From Bolinopsis microptera (lineage: Eukaryota; Ctenophora; Tentaculata; Lobata; Bolinopsidae): 64,000 nt of DNA. This document shows, piece after piece, positions 1-10,310 of the stretch (position 1 is the first letter of the stretch; each line of letters opens with the position of its first letter). Both the position numbers and the translations under genes were made by a program. The stretch is taken from positions 16,833,401 to 16,897,400 of the forward strand of contig NC_087082.1 of NCBI RefSeq assembly GCF_026151205.1, written 5' to 3'. Under the pieces are notes generated by a model, which saw only the letters and a program-made list of their open reading frames with translations, did not search any database and was not told the DNA's origin.

Positions 1-240
1 TAATTTCACCAAAGAGAGAATGATGTTCTAAAATCAGATGTTCTAATATTAAATATGGATACATTGTAAGAAAGGTCCAGCTGGGTGTCTCCCGACAGGG
101 ACCCTTCAAATCAGGAAGCCTATCCCCAGACTAATAATACCTTGAAACATACACAATAGGAGAAGTTATTTGTATCAGAAACGGCCAAGTCTTGCAGGGA
201 GAGGCTAGGTACTATTGCACTCAAGTCAAAGCACGATGAT

Positions 241-468
241 ATGAAGAATATGATCATGGACGGGTCCTTTTGGGATGACATCGAGTACGTGCTCCACATA
301 TTTAATCTTCCAGGAGAAATGTTAAGGATGGCAGACGGTCACATTAACCCTGTTCTAAGATATCTTTACAACAGGTTTCTCCTCATTCAGGAGGCTAGAA
401 CTAAAGACACTTCGATCAAAGCTTACTTAACCCCACATTCATTAATTATCCTGTATTCCAAGATAGTG
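241..468 (+). pseudogene. hAT transposase-like exon, middle part (copy 1)
   Basis: The open frame from ATG 241 encodes 76 residues up to a good GTGAGT donor at 469. The peptide has the look of the region just before the hAT C-terminal dimerisation domain: FWDDIEYVLHIFNLPGEMLR, then a D-G-H and a hydrophobic NPVLRYLYNRFLL stretch. hAT transposases are DDE enzymes that move DNA elements by cut and paste. The next plausible exon begins at 650, but the phases do not join cleanly: this exon ends in phase 0 and the downstream frame needs phase 1. The locus is therefore probably a fragment or decayed. The same exon in copy 2 (8205-8367) has an in-frame TAG and is cut by an insertion. The family call rests on pattern recognition of the two exons together. 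Confidence 0.5.
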
Positions 469-649
469 GTGAGTAATAATAATAGAATTTCCTACAATGC
501 AATAAATTTGTGAATCGAAACTTGTTTAGTTGTAAATACTAGATACTCTAGTTTTTAAGCATAAACTAAGGTCTGAAGATTAACAAGTTAACATAAACAA
601 ATATTTGATTGTATGGTATTCATATAATTACATGCATAATTTTTTTCAG

Positions 650-1001
650 GTTTAAGAGCGTTCGTAAACTTCTCAGGCTTCCGGAAGCGGCCACACTTCA
701 TCAACTCGATAACTATCGCCTCAATTATAACAAGGAAGGCGTGAAGTCTTATCTAGTACCAGACTCTGACCCAATGAAGCTACCCAACCCCCAGGTATAT
801 TGGAGATACTTCTCCACGCCAGAACGTTTTGAATTAAAAAAGTTGGCAGATATAGTCTTTGTCATCTTGAGCGCATCTTCGTTATGCGAAACAAACTTCA
901 GAGATTATGAGTATGTTTTAAATAAAAGGGGGCTTAGGCTAAAGCCTAAGCTTGCTGAGAAACTAGTGTTTATCTACTCCAATAAGCACATTAAAATGTG
1001 A
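650..1001 (+). pseudogene. hAT transposase C-terminal dimerisation domain (copy 1)
   Basis: A polypyrimidine-CAG acceptor ends at 649. The frame encodes NPQVYWRYFSTPERFELKKL followed by ADIVFVILSASSLCETNFRD and ends at TGA 999-1001. The order W-(acidic)-F-L-A-(I/V)L-S-A-S-(x)-C/S-E-x-x-F is the conserved core of the hAT C-terminal (hATC) dimerisation domain. Compared with copy 2, 13 bases are missing right after the acceptor, so the frame expected from splicing meets TAA at once. No catalytic DDE part is visible in the window, so this is a fragment or a domesticated remnant. The coding end lies inside a near-perfect palindrome (963-1024). Confidence 0.65.
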
Positions 1002-1024
1002 TTATTGGAGTAGATAAACACTAG
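963..1024. repeat. 62-bp palindrome spanning the stop codon of the hAT-like exon
   Basis: Bases 963-985 are the exact reverse complement of 1002-1024 (23 bp). The inner bases 987-992 pair with 995-1000, leaving a two-base loop and one G/A mismatch at 986/1001. Copy 2 (15123-15184) keeps the structure with one substitution. A transcript through here would fold into a long hairpin containing the last codons and the stop. Confidence 0.9.
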
Positions 1025-1040
1025 TTTTTTATTACAACAG

Positions 1041-1126
1041 TTTCTTAATAATTATATATATTACAAACAGTTTCTTAATAATTATATATATTACAAACAG
1101 TTTCTTAATATTTATATATTATGACT
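1041..1126. repeat. 30-bp tandem repeat, about three units
   Basis: The unit begins TTTCTTAATAATTATATATA and repeats from 1041, 1071 and 1101, the last unit diverging. Copy 2 has fewer units (from about 15201), so the number has changed since duplication. Confidence 0.85.
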
Positions 1127-1347
1127 GTTAATTTATTATCTTAATAATTGTCTTTCTCTTCGACTACTACCTCAAGTAAAACTATGATAATACTAAACGA
1201 ACATTGAAAGTACTCCACTGACTTTGAAAAAAGAAATTTTTTTTTTCCGAAAAAGGCTGTACTCTATAGGGCCTGTACGGTACGTACCTTTAAAAAGTGC
1301 TGTACCGTACACACTTTAAAGCCGGGTACCGTACGTATTTCTCATTA

Positions 1348-1349
<2 letters not shown>

Positions 1350-1377
<28 letters not shown>
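1350..1377. repeat. Poly-G tract (28 G)
   Basis: An uninterrupted run of G follows a segment with nested GTAC-containing inverted motifs (about 1265-1340). The corresponding run in copy 2 is 14 G (16492-16505). The length is prone to replication slippage and sequencing error. Confidence 0.95.
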
Positions 1378-1379
<2 letters not shown>

Positions 1380-2007
1380 ATAATAATCCAAACCACTCTC
1401 CTCAATTTTTACTTTTCAGGAGGACTGTGTCGACCTTGTTTGCCCTGTCCAGAGCTCCCAGGGTTAAAAGACAATTGATGGTAATCTTATCTCATTAAAA
1501 AAAGGCCTGGGGATAACTCCGCATCTCTTCCTCCTGGGGTGGGACGGGGACTTTGATCTATCAGACAGCATCGTTGGGACCCTCAATGCAAACGAAGCTG
1601 TGTATCACAGACGTTGCAACGTGCAACATTCGTTAACAACCCTAAATTTAAAAATAAAGATAGCAAAAATGCACACACCTGTTAAGAGGTGCAAGAGAAA
1701 ATCGATGGGGATCGCGTTGCTTCTTCCATCAAAAGCTGATAATTCACAGAAAGCAAGTGAATCAACCCCGTGAGAATTGGGGCCTCTTCCTCTCCGGCCT
1801 CAGTTTTGAGCCTAAAATCACCGTCTATAAACTCGAATAATTCCGCTGCTTTACTATCAATAACTGATCTACACTGTACACAAGATGATTTATATCATTG
1901 AGGAGAGTGATCGCATTATTTTTAGTTCAGAACATGCTGTTAATATGTTTACTTGCTCAGTTAAGCAACTATGCATCGGCTTGGAAAATATAAAATGTCA
2001 ACTGTAA
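1378..2007. other. Non-coding or unrecognised part of the duplicated block
   Basis: This stretch is conserved in copy 2 (16506-17050). Only a 34-codon open frame from ATG 1669 (MHTPVKRCKRKSMG...) stands out. It is basic, is kept in copy 2 with few changes, and has no recognised homologue. No splice context convinces me. Confidence 0.5.
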
Positions 2008-2436
2008 CCCTGCTCAGAGTTCACAATCTTAAAACTGTTAAAAACCCACTGCAGCGAACATTTAACGGTTGTGTCAAATGCTAATGGAAAAAAAGGTTTA
2101 TTTTTCTCAACAGAAAACTATTCGACGGCCCAAGTCCACTTCAGTAAAGAAACCTTGGATGACACAGTTAAGGAGGTTACAAATGAGGCACTTGCCATGG
2201 AGAATAAGGTTTTTGGTACCTTTAACGATGAAATTATCCGCAATCAATCTCCCGCTGATGATCTCATAGAACTTGTAAACCTACTCTTGTATGGACAACC
2301 TGTTAGTACAGGAGAATTTGCATACATTGCTCTTAGTATTGCGAGTGTAATTCAATACAACATGATGAAAAGGATAAAAAATCAGGTAAATGTTATCATT
2401 AACAGGAAAAGGACGAATATTTTTGGAAATCAGTAA
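2008..2436 (+). CDS. Unidentified ORF of the duplicated block
   Basis: An open frame of about 142 codons runs from just after an in-frame TAA (2005-2007) to TAA at 2434-2436. No in-frame ATG stands near its start, so it may be an exon or use an upstream start. The peptide contains KKGLFFSTENYSTAQVHFSK, then an acidic-helical part, then NQSPADDLIELVNLLLYGQP and a basic end. Two further copies exist: 17058-17468, with a small insertion creating TAG and a shift, and 15315-15540, C-terminal part only. The C-terminal half differs by only a few substitutions among the three, while the upstream half is broken in copy 2. I do not recognise a family. Given the neighbourhood, it could be part of a transposable element. 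Confidence 0.4.
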   Translation, partial: PCSEFTILKLLKTHCSEHLTVVSNANGKKGLFFSTENYSTAQVHFSKETLDDTVKEVTNEALAMENKVFGTFNDEIIRNQSPADDLIELVNLLLYGQPVSTGEFAYIALSIASVIQYNMMKRIKNQVNVIINRKRTNIFGNQ

Positions 2437-3240
2437 GCACTCAACCCCAAAGATATAGGTAATTTAATATATTCAAATTCCATCATGTCAATGCATGAAG
2501 GTCCATTAGCCAAGACAAGTGACAGTAACACATTTTAAAATTATATCTGAATTACACAACGATAATAAGAAAAACAAAACTCTCTTCTTATTTGTGCGCA
2601 AAGCTATCGAATACGCTAAGTATAGAAAGGGTATAACAAGTATAGAACCTGCACCATAATATACATTAGAACTTGCTGCTAAAACATCGTCCTTTAAACT
2701 GTATATCTCATTATGTGAGGTATCGAATGTGAATATACTAACGAAATTGTTATGGAAGGAATCAGAGCCATGTTGAGCGATTTAGAAGCTCAATTCACTT
2801 TCAATCAGAAAAATCGGCTGAGGCCTAAAGCTTGCTCAAAATGTGGCACAATACGAACTTTTGGACATCTTGGTTAATTTACCATCGGAAATTTATTGGA
2901 GCTATTCAGCGAGCTGGAAATCTCTGTTCCGATATCAGTAGTGGAGGGTCTCTTATCAGAGTTTGATTTCTGGCATTGCAAATCAGGGGGCACCTCATCA
3001 ATATAATAAGCAGACAGTGCAAAGCAAATTGATTTTCTAGCGACTTTTATTCAGAAATTAGGCATAAATAGTAGAATAATATACTCCAGGTGAAAATTAT
3101 AGCAATATCATACTGAACACCATATTATGTCTTCTCGACATATAACACAATAACTATGACTAAAATTTACATACACATTGGAGTAGATAGATGTTAGTTT
3201 TGAATACATAGCACATTGTTACACATACCAAACTTCTTCA
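2437..3240. other. AT-rich conserved part of the duplicated block
   Basis: No convincing gene. A weak peptide (LLELFSELEISVPIS) can be read around 2890-2950 in one frame and in both downstream copies (15970-16060 and 17900-17990), but stops and shifts interrupt it. Otherwise nothing was seen. Confidence 0.4.
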
Positions 3241-3414
3241 ATACACTCATTCTGATAACCAACATTTCTCAGATTGCTTCTGTTCCCTTCAATCCCTCCG
3301 CCGGCACAATCATAGAGGAGTTCACCGAATACATCCTGCCTACTGGTCCAGTATCGGCCGATGCTTCCAGACTGTCGCATTACAAATGACTGAACAATTG
3401 TCATGTAAAAATTA
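3241..3414 (+). pseudogene. Exonuclease-like (DEDD/RNase H fold) fragment, copy 1
   Basis: The frame reads ISQIASVPFNPSAGTIIEEF, then T-E-Y-I-L-P-T-G-P-V-S-A-D-A-S-R-L-S. This resembles the first conserved region of DEDDh 3'-5' exonucleases (I-x-Q-I-A-A-V ... F-x-x-Y-I-L-P ... I-S-x-x-A-S-x-L). The acidic DxE residues would lie upstream and are not seen here. Relative to copy 2, a Trp codon is TGA (3387-3389) and six bases are missing. This is a short relic; the family call is tentative. Confidence 0.35.
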
Positions 3415-3575
3415 CCTCAGCATGAGTGATGAGGAAGTAACTGAAATGTGTTTAAAATTGGGGTTCGTCATGTTAGTTCTGACACCGGATTAACCGATTG
3501 GAGCGGGGAGTTGCGGATCAGTGGCAGCACACTACCATCTAATCGGTAAGTATTTATAATTGTTTTTTATTGGGT

Positions 3576-4035
3576 ATTTATTTGGAATTGGTTTAATATA
3601 GATTGAAAGTTATTTCATTATGTAATAAAGTATAACATAATAAAGTAAGCTTGTCTTAACGCAGTCATTACTTGACTTCAAGTAATTCAAATCAATGATG
3701 TACAGTTTTAATTACTTAATTACAATTATAGTAACATGGCTCCCGCCACACTGTAACAGAGTTGGAAAGAAGGAGCTTTCTGATGATATAGACCGCGGCA
3801 GTGACGGTTGTAGAGGACTCTGTCAACAGAAGTATTGAAGAAGGAGCCACTCCTCCCGGATGGTGGTATTTGTGTGAGAGGTGACTTTGGCTGGCACAAT
3901 CGTGCCTACAACAATGCTCAATCTGGTAACTGATTTGTTTATCTCGCAAAATCTTGCAAAATTAAACTGTCATACTCCACAGGATTTGTTATTTATCATT
4001 ACTATACACGGGTATTGATTCAAACATTTTTACAG
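3576..4035. other. No recognised feature
   Basis: AT-rich sequence beyond the end of the duplicated block. Short open frames here show no recognisable domain or splice support. Confidence 0.5.
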
Positions 4036-4140
4036 TCCATATGATGCTGGTTGCAGAAAATTCCAATAAGGTAGTGACCTTCAAAAGCTACTCCAGAATG
4101 TGTAGTTTATGTGCCAGGAGCGGGTTGAAGCAACACAAAG
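4036..4140 (+). CDS. Candidate internal exon with Cys pairs
   Basis: A TTTTTACAG acceptor ends at 4035 and a GTAAGT donor starts at 4141. One frame is open throughout and encodes NKVVTFKSYSRMCSLCARSG followed by LKQHK, a CxxC-plus-basic pattern like half of a zinc finger. Another short CxxC-bearing open segment follows a TTCTACAG acceptor at 5721. The two could belong to one gene, but the exon at 5101 does not provide an obvious join. Unidentified. Confidence 0.3.
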
Positions 4141-4210
4141 GTAAGTGCAACAACTCGTACAATGCGCTCTACTAATATATAGTACAATGTTAAATCAATT
4201 TGGTTTGGAC

Positions 4211-4565
4211 ACATAGTAAGACTGATATCTGGATATTATCCGGTTGGAAGAGACAAGGACAAGTGAAACAAGGAAGTTAGGAGTAAGGGCAAATTTTCGG
4301 CGTCAACGCCATCTTCAGGCTCAAATTATTTGTTATATAGTAGTGTTGAAAGTATTAAAATAATAAAATTTTAATACTTTCAACACTACTATATAACAAA
4401 TAATTTGAGCCTGAAGATGGCGTTGACGCCGAAAATTTGCCCTTACTCCTAACTTCCTTGTTTCACTTGTCCTTGTCTCTTCCAACCGGATAATATCCAG
4501 ATATCAGTATTTCAATCATGAGACTAATAAACAGCGAACTACTCCGTTATTTGACATAGTAAGAC
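4211..4565. mobile_element. Foldback element with perfect 140-bp arms
   Basis: Bases 4221-4360 are the exact reverse complement of 4369-4508, with an 8-bp AT loop. A 12-bp direct repeat ACATAGTAAGAC occurs at 4211-4222 and 4554-4565. It may be a target-site duplication, although the right palindrome arm ends 45 bp before it. There is no coding capacity. The arm includes the string CTGAAGATGGCG...CGCCGAAA, a small hairpin. Confidence 0.75.
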
Positions 4566-5100
4566 AGCACAAATATAGGTGAATTCTTCGTATATTTACA
4601 TCACTAGCCTATAAAAATAAAATTAGGTTAGACTAATGAAAGCAATTTAAAAGTTAACAACTTGAAAATTTAAAACAGATTTTAATCTGAAACTTTATTA
4701 AAGAGCTCAATGTGCTAGGTAGAATGGACAACAGAGCATAACAGATTATTCAGCGAGTAACTACAATCCTATTTAACCCAAAAATATTAGTTCTAAATTT
4801 TGAAATAAGAATGCTCTCTTCTCTATCAAGTGCTGTTGGTCGGACTTTTCTTACTACACCTAATTTAAAAACTCCCATAGTGAAATCAGATTTATGCGCT
4901 AGAAAACAATGCATGGAAAGTGCCGACTTCTCAAATGACAATTCATTATCAATTTTAAACTTGTTTCTGTACAATGTTAAGTATGATTTATCAAAACTAA
5001 TTAACAAACTTTCCTTTGTTCGCTCTCCAGCCAAAAAATGACTTAGATCTGGGATACGAAAAGATGAAGATCATATCTTCAACTAATATTCATATCTGAT
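4566..5100. other. No recognised gene
   Basis: AT-rich. An open frame of 76 codons (4811-5041, +) and an overlapping one on the other strand (4750-5034) have no recognisable motif and are probably chance. Confidence 0.4.
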
Positions 5101-5238
5101 ATGAATATTCTTGAAAAGTTGTTCCAAAACGTACGCACGAAGATAGATGACAGCCGAATTCATGATACATGGAGAGATCTGAATGCTGCGAATCGATTTA
5201 CAATGGAAAATGCGTGGGAAAACACAGGGAATGCTTCG
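5101..5238 (+). CDS. Candidate first exon, unidentified
   Basis: ATG 5101 opens a 46-codon frame (MNILEKLFQNVRTKIDDSRI..., ending NTGNAS) that stops exactly at a GTAATC donor (5239). A TTTTACAG acceptor near 5420 would add about 13 codons before TAA. The amino-acid composition is protein-like, amphipathic then polar, but no family is recognised. It could be a small gene or a chance frame. Confidence 0.25.
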
Positions 5239-6646
5239 GTAATCTCACACATTATGATATAAATATGTTTACAGATATTATATATTTTTTACTGCGTTAT
5301 ATAATGTCAATAACCAAGATGTTTGAAAGCGCAACTTTATGGTTATGACAGTAGAATTTCACACATTAGTAGAAATTCAATTATATTATATTTCTCTCGT
5401 GTTATAATACATCTTTTACAGGTGATAATCCAGATAGCAACTTTGACTGTGACCGAGTAAAAGCTTAATTTGTCGGCTTCGATAATTATAAAGTACGGAA
5501 TTTCCTACTAGAGGCGTTTCTATAGCTGGGGTTCAGTGATAAAGGTGATTTAAGATTGTTCCGTAAGAAGTTAAGCATGTTGTATGTTAGTTGTTGCTTT
5601 TAGCACCTTATTGAACAAATCAATATGACGAATTACCTGTCAGTAGGAATATTAATTCAAGAAAATCAATAAATTAGTTGACTGTTTTTAAGAAACTTAA
5701 ACTCGTCACATTTTCTACAGGCGAGCCTTTGCACATTTGCGCTCTTTGTCCCAAAGTCACGATCAAGAAACAGCGGGCAGTTATCAATCCTGCATCCAAG
5801 TGTTGAAAGGGAGAATCAGCAGATTTCTCCAAGTTTAAATTTGTTAATCAGCGCATCTTGTATTAGTCAGGTACGTGTTCTTATTTCTTTTAATTTAGTA
5901 TTTATATTAGTATTTGGTATTAGGCTAGTTAAATTTAATGATAAAGTTGGACCGCGATACCAAGAAGATCCAGAGAATTCGGAAACGCAGGGAGAGACAC
6001 AGGGAGAAACGATCCAGAAACGAAACCCTTCCCCTGGTGATGCCGAACTGAAAACAGTTGTCACCAGCCACTTTCCCTAATATCACAGTAATTATCAACT
6101 TACTCGTCCAATACCCTAAGTTAGATGCCTGGGTAAAGAAAACGGTAGATGAGGCAGTAGAGAGACTTTTGGAGACCAGAAGGGCGGGAGATTTACTGGA
6201 ACATATGAGGAGGGTGCGGGACAGACTGATGTCCGCCATCTCGACTATATGTAGTTAAGAAGAAGATCTACATTCCGGAACCATAAGGAATATCAGAAGA
6301 CGAAGATAATAAATAGGAGAGGAATTGCAGTAAGGTTCAATGCCGCGACTCGCGGGATTAGCGAGATTTGCCTGAACCAGCCGTACACACTACTGCAAAG
6401 GGACATTGATGGACTGGACTGGTTCACCTCAGGAAAATGGAAGTGTCTTTCTAGAACGTTATTTTTCTTGTTTTGCTATTCTTTTATAAGAAGTTTTTAT
6501 TTTATTCTTACTCCGTGTTTCACTGTGTGTGTTTTGAATTCCCTCCTCGACGTTCAGACTTAGGTTTGCGCTTCTATTTTTAGTAAATTCTTTACCTTTG
6601 TATCCATTATTTTCTTACACTACCTTCCTTTTAGCAAGGTGTTATC
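5239..6646. other. Mostly non-coding; fragments of basic open frames
   Basis: A TTCTACAG acceptor at 5720 precedes a short frame (GEPLHICALCPKVTIKKQR). Around 5935-6258, overlapping frames read a basic Arg/Lys/Glu-rich stretch (about 5935-6040) and then YPKLDAWVKKTVDEAVERLL (6058-6258), a helical acidic/basic segment. This resembles a decayed ORF shifted between frames. No family recognised. Confidence 0.3.
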
Positions 6647-6919
6647 ATGTCCCATACGAAGGAGCTACTTCGTGCCCTCGCTGCAGTGACGCAATCGTAT
6701 ACCGACGAGATGTAGGATTTCGAAGCCACCAGAAAAAGACTGCGCAAAGCGGAGTGCAAGATACGGGATTTATCAGTGGAGATCAGACACATGGCAGACT
6801 TAATCGAGCAATTTCGCGTGGACAGCCAAATGGAGTACGTAGAATCGCCTGAGTACAAGCCGAACCCGCCGGCATACCAGAAGGTGAACCCGATTAGCTC
6901 TGAAAGCCCCACGCACTAG
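6647..6919 (+). pseudogene. Coiled-coil ORF with one in-frame stop
   Basis: A CCTTTTAG acceptor lies just upstream. ATG 6647 starts MSHTKELLRALAAVTQSYTD, in-frame TAG interrupts at 6713-6715, and the same frame then continues with heptad-like ATRKRLRKAECKIRDLSVEI and RHMADLIEQFRVDSQMEYVE before a Pro-rich end and TAG at 6917-6919. In total there are 90 sense-like codons with a single lesion. The product would be a short coiled coil. It might be a retroelement ORF1 or gag piece, or a small host protein; I cannot tell. The stop could also be a single-base error. Confidence 0.35.
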
Positions 6920-7967
6920 GATCTTCTATCTTCCTTGTTTTTATTCATTGTGCTATTTCATTTTCTATATTTATTTTTAACGTTTTAAAGATAAAATTTC
7001 TTGTGTCTTATGTTTACTCATTGTGATTCAAAGAGAAAGATGCCCGAAATGGGTTAGAGAAGGTTCATATCTCTATTAAAGACAATCAAAATTAAAAGGG
7101 AAGGAAGGATACGGTAGAACACCAGACGGATAGGTGGTTCATATTGTATGGAAATCTTTGTTAGTTAAAATTTTTTAAATTCAGTATTTCGAAGAGAGTT
7201 TGATTTAAATTATTCTAAAGTACATTTTAGGGTTGGTGGCATATTACAAGATTGATTTAAGTTGCTAAATCTATCAAATCTCGATTACTGTCATGTCATA
7301 CCAGTGTTATAATACATATAATATTATGATAAAATGAGGAATTCTTTAATCAAGGGAACGGAGGTAGGATTCTGAGCTCCTGTTCTTAAAGGAAGATTGA
7401 AGTGTTTCTCCATCTGAACCTCTTGTGACAACCTTGTAATATTTGGGATATTGTAAAAGTGTCTTCGAATAATGTTATCCGTCATCAAACCCACAAATTT
7501 GAAACAGAAAGAGGTGGATTAGAGTTAAAATTATCAGGTCATACTAATGTGTAAAGTTATTAACCATATAATTCTATATTGTATGATGATACTTTAATTT
7601 CAGATTTGACATTTCGTCTCAGCAAAGTAACCATTTTAAATTACACTTTCAAGTTCATGATATATAGTCTTTTTTTCAGAGCAAGGAGATGCCCATGACC
7701 CTTGTCGTTTTATTACTTATTTGTTTAAACGAGTGATTTACCATCATTTAAAGAAAATACTGAATCGTTCATTACCGTGTTTCAATCAATAAACAAATGC
7801 ACCCACATTCAGGTGAATTGATAAATTATGCTAAAGAGCATATTCTCATAGGCTCTAGCATATGAGTATAAAAATAACAATACCACTAACCACAGTGTTA
7901 TTAGAATAACACTACAACAGCGAACAAAAACGTGCTACAGTTACGTAACAATTTTTAAACAATTTAA
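6920..7967. other. No recognised gene
   Basis: AT-rich spacer up to the start of the second copy of the duplicated block. A short inverted repeat lies at about 7893-7911 (GTGTTATT...AATAACAC). Nothing else seen. Confidence 0.5.
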
Positions 7968-8204
7968 TTTCACCAAAGCGAGAATAATGTTCTAAAATCA
8001 GATGTTCTAATATTAAATATAGATACATTGTAAGAAAGGTCCAGCTGGGTGTCTCCCGACAGGGACCCTTCAAATCAGGAAGCCTATCCCCAGACTAATA
8101 ATACCTTGAAACATACACAATAAGAGAAGTTATTTGTATTAGAAACGGCTAAGTCTTGCAGGGAGAGGCTAGGTACTATTGCACTCAAGTCAAAGCACGA
8201 TGAT

Positions 8205-8367
8205 ATGAAGAATATGATCATGGACAGGTCCTTTTGGGATGACATCGAATACGTGCTCCACATATTTAATCTTCCTGGAGAAATGTTAAGGATGGCAGAC
8301 GGTCACATTAACCCTGTTCTAGGATATCTTTACAACAGGTTTCTCCTCATTCAGGAGGCTTAGACTA
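8205..8367 (+). pseudogene. hAT transposase-like exon, copy 2, truncated
   Basis: This is the counterpart of the exon at 241. The frame reads MKNMIMDRSFWDDIEYVLHI and on to the Glu-Ala before an in-frame TAG (8361-8363), which replaces the AGA-containing sequence of copy 1. Eight bases later the exon is cut by the large inverted-repeat element. Its remaining downstream part resumes at 14561. Clearly non-functional as read. Confidence 0.6.
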
Positions 8368-8375
8368 AAAACACT

Positions 8376-10310
8376 GGCAAGTTTCCATAAACGATATTTT
8401 ATGATCGGCGCCGATAATCGCTTATTGAGCGCTTTTTCGGCGCTTTTTTTTTTAAAAACCGTTTACAATCGCTTTTTTTACGATTATAAACGGTTCAAAA
8501 AAAATCGCTTATAATCGACTATAATTGGTGTCGTAATTCAAAAAAGCGCTTTTTTGAATTTAAAAGCGCTTATAAGCGCTTTTAAGCGCTTACTTGCGTC
8601 GCTGAGCGATTTGAAAGCGGTTTTCCAGTAGGATTGGCGCCAAAAACGGGTGGATAAGCGGTTGGCCGGATAAGCGATTCGTAGGCGCTTTTTTGAACCA
8701 TTTATAAGCGATTATAAGCGCTTATAATTGGGGTGCAATTTAGCTGTTTGTAAAGCGCAAATAAAGCGCTTATAAGCGCTTTTAAAATTGAGTCAGGAAA
8801 ACGCTATATTACATCTTATAACCGCTTATAATCGATTATAAGCGTTTTTTTAGAAATCGCTTATAACGGCTAATTCATCGCTATTTCACCGCTTTTACCG
8901 CTTTTCCTATCATCCATGGCCAGGTGAGCAGGAATTAAAAAGCGCTTATAAGCCCTTTTTCGATGCTGCCCCTAGCCTGGTCGGAACGGGGTAGTGCCCA
9001 GAATTTAAAAGCGCTTATAAGCGATTTCTCAATTCCCCTTAACCTGGTTGGAACTTTCATGTGCTTTTCTGAGCAACCTGGGGTGCACCGGCAGAGTCAG
9101 GATTTAAAAGCGCTTATAGGCGCTTATGATCGCTTTTCTACCACTTTTCCTATCACCCATGGCATGGGTTGGCAAGAATTATAAAGCGCTTATAAGCGTT
9201 TTTCAATGCTGCCCCTTACCTGGTCGGAACGGGGGAGTGCCCGGAATAAAAAAGCGCTCATAAGCGCTTTTTAAATGCTGCCCCTAACCTGGTCGGAACT
9301 GGAAATCAGAGTGCCCGCTTATAAGTGCTTTTCTGAGAAACCTGGGGTGCACCGGCAGAGTCAGGATTAAAAAGCGCTTATGATCGCTTTTCTACCGCTT
9401 TTCCTATCACCCATGGCCTGGTTGGCAAGAATTATAAAGCGCTTATAAGCGCTTTTTCGATGCTGCCCCTAACCTGGTCGGAACGGGGTAGTGCCCGGAA
9501 TTTAAAAGCGCTTATAAGCGATTTCTCAATTCCCCTTAACCTGGTCGGAACTTGCATGTGCTTTTCTGAGCAACCTGGGGTGCACCGGCAGAGTCAGGAT
9601 TTAAAAGCGCTTATAGGCGCTTATGATTGCTTTTCTACCGCTTTTCCCATCACCCATGGCCTGGTTGGCAAGAATTATAAAGCGCTTATAAGCGTTTTTT
9701 CAATGCTGCCCCTAACCTGGTCGGAACGGGGGAGTGCCTGGAATTAATATGCGCTTATAAGCGATTTCTGAATTCCCCTTAACCTGGTCGGAACTGGAAA
9801 TTAGAATGCCCGCTTATAAGTTCTTTTCTGTGCAACCTGGGGTGCACCGGCAGAGTCAGGATTTAAAAAGCGCTTATAGGCGCTTATGATCGCTTTTCTA
9901 CCGCTTTTCCTATCGCCCATGGCCTGGTTGGCAGGAATTAGAAAGCGCTTATAAGCGCTTTTTCAATGCTGCCACTAACCTGGTCGCAACGGGGGAGTGC
10001 CCGGAATTAAAAGGCGCTTATAAGCACTTTTTCAATGCTGCCCCTAACCTGGTCGGAACGGGGGAGTGCCCGGAATTTAAAATCGCTTATAGTTATAAGC
10101 GATTTCTCAATTTCCTTCAACCTGGTCGGAACTGGAGAGTGCCCACTCATATGTGCTTTTCTGAGCAAACTGGGGTGCACCGGCAGAGTCAGGATTTAAA
10201 AGCGCTTATAGGCGCTTATGATCGCTTATCTACCGCTTTTCCCATCACCCATGGGCACCTAAGGATTTGAAAAGCGGTTATAAGTTATAAGCGATTACAA
10301 TCACTTTTTA
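8376..10310. repeat. Left arm: palindromic satellite repeats
   Basis: Dozens of occurrences of AAAGCGCTTATAAGCGCTTT or close variants, a motif that is its own reverse complement. From about 8930 they are embedded in a longer repeated unit with constant landmarks: CCTAACCTGGTCGGAAC, GGGGTGCACCGGCAGAGTCA and CCCATGGCCTGGTTGGCA. The outer 550 bp are less repetitive (GGCGCCGATAATCGCTTATT and similar). The arm is mirrored by 12612-14552. Confidence 0.9.

Larger units (their letters stand above)
1..3575. repeat. Segmental duplication, copy 1
   Basis: This block recurs nearly identically from 7968 onward, where it is interrupted by a large inserted element. Matching landmarks are the opening AT-rich segment, the two hAT-like exons, a hairpin, a poly-G tract, an unidentified ORF and an exonuclease-like fragment. 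Similarity stops near 3575, where copy 2 (near 18632) continues with unrelated sequence. The left edge of this copy may lie outside the window. Confidence 0.85.

Noticed and set aside
308-420. Possible F5/8C (discoidin) identity for the BTB-family C-terminal domain, by analogy with BTBD9 architecture (the domain is encoded at 37541-37989 and in the other units; coordinates here are protein residues)
   Set aside because: The conserved tryptophans and spacing of F5/8C domains were not recognised in KHWIITKTS...FNFATD, so the domain was left unnamed.
1265-1345. GTAC-rich nested inverted motifs before the poly-G tract as a possible operator
   Set aside because: Eukaryotic context, no regulated gene nearby, and the repeats may be the end of a small transposable element.
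4411-4450. CTGAAGATGGCG...CGCCGAAA string resembling a hammerhead ribozyme core (CUGANGA ... GAAA)
   Set aside because: The spacing between core and stem II is off by one base and no partner stems or cleavage triplet could be laid out around it. The string lies in a perfect palindrome that forces other pairing.
8963-9747. Several 70-100-codon frames in the satellite arms (and mirrored ones at 12569-13966)
   Set aside because: They repeat the same peptide because the DNA is a repeat, and they occur in both arms in opposite orientation. No sign of coding selection.
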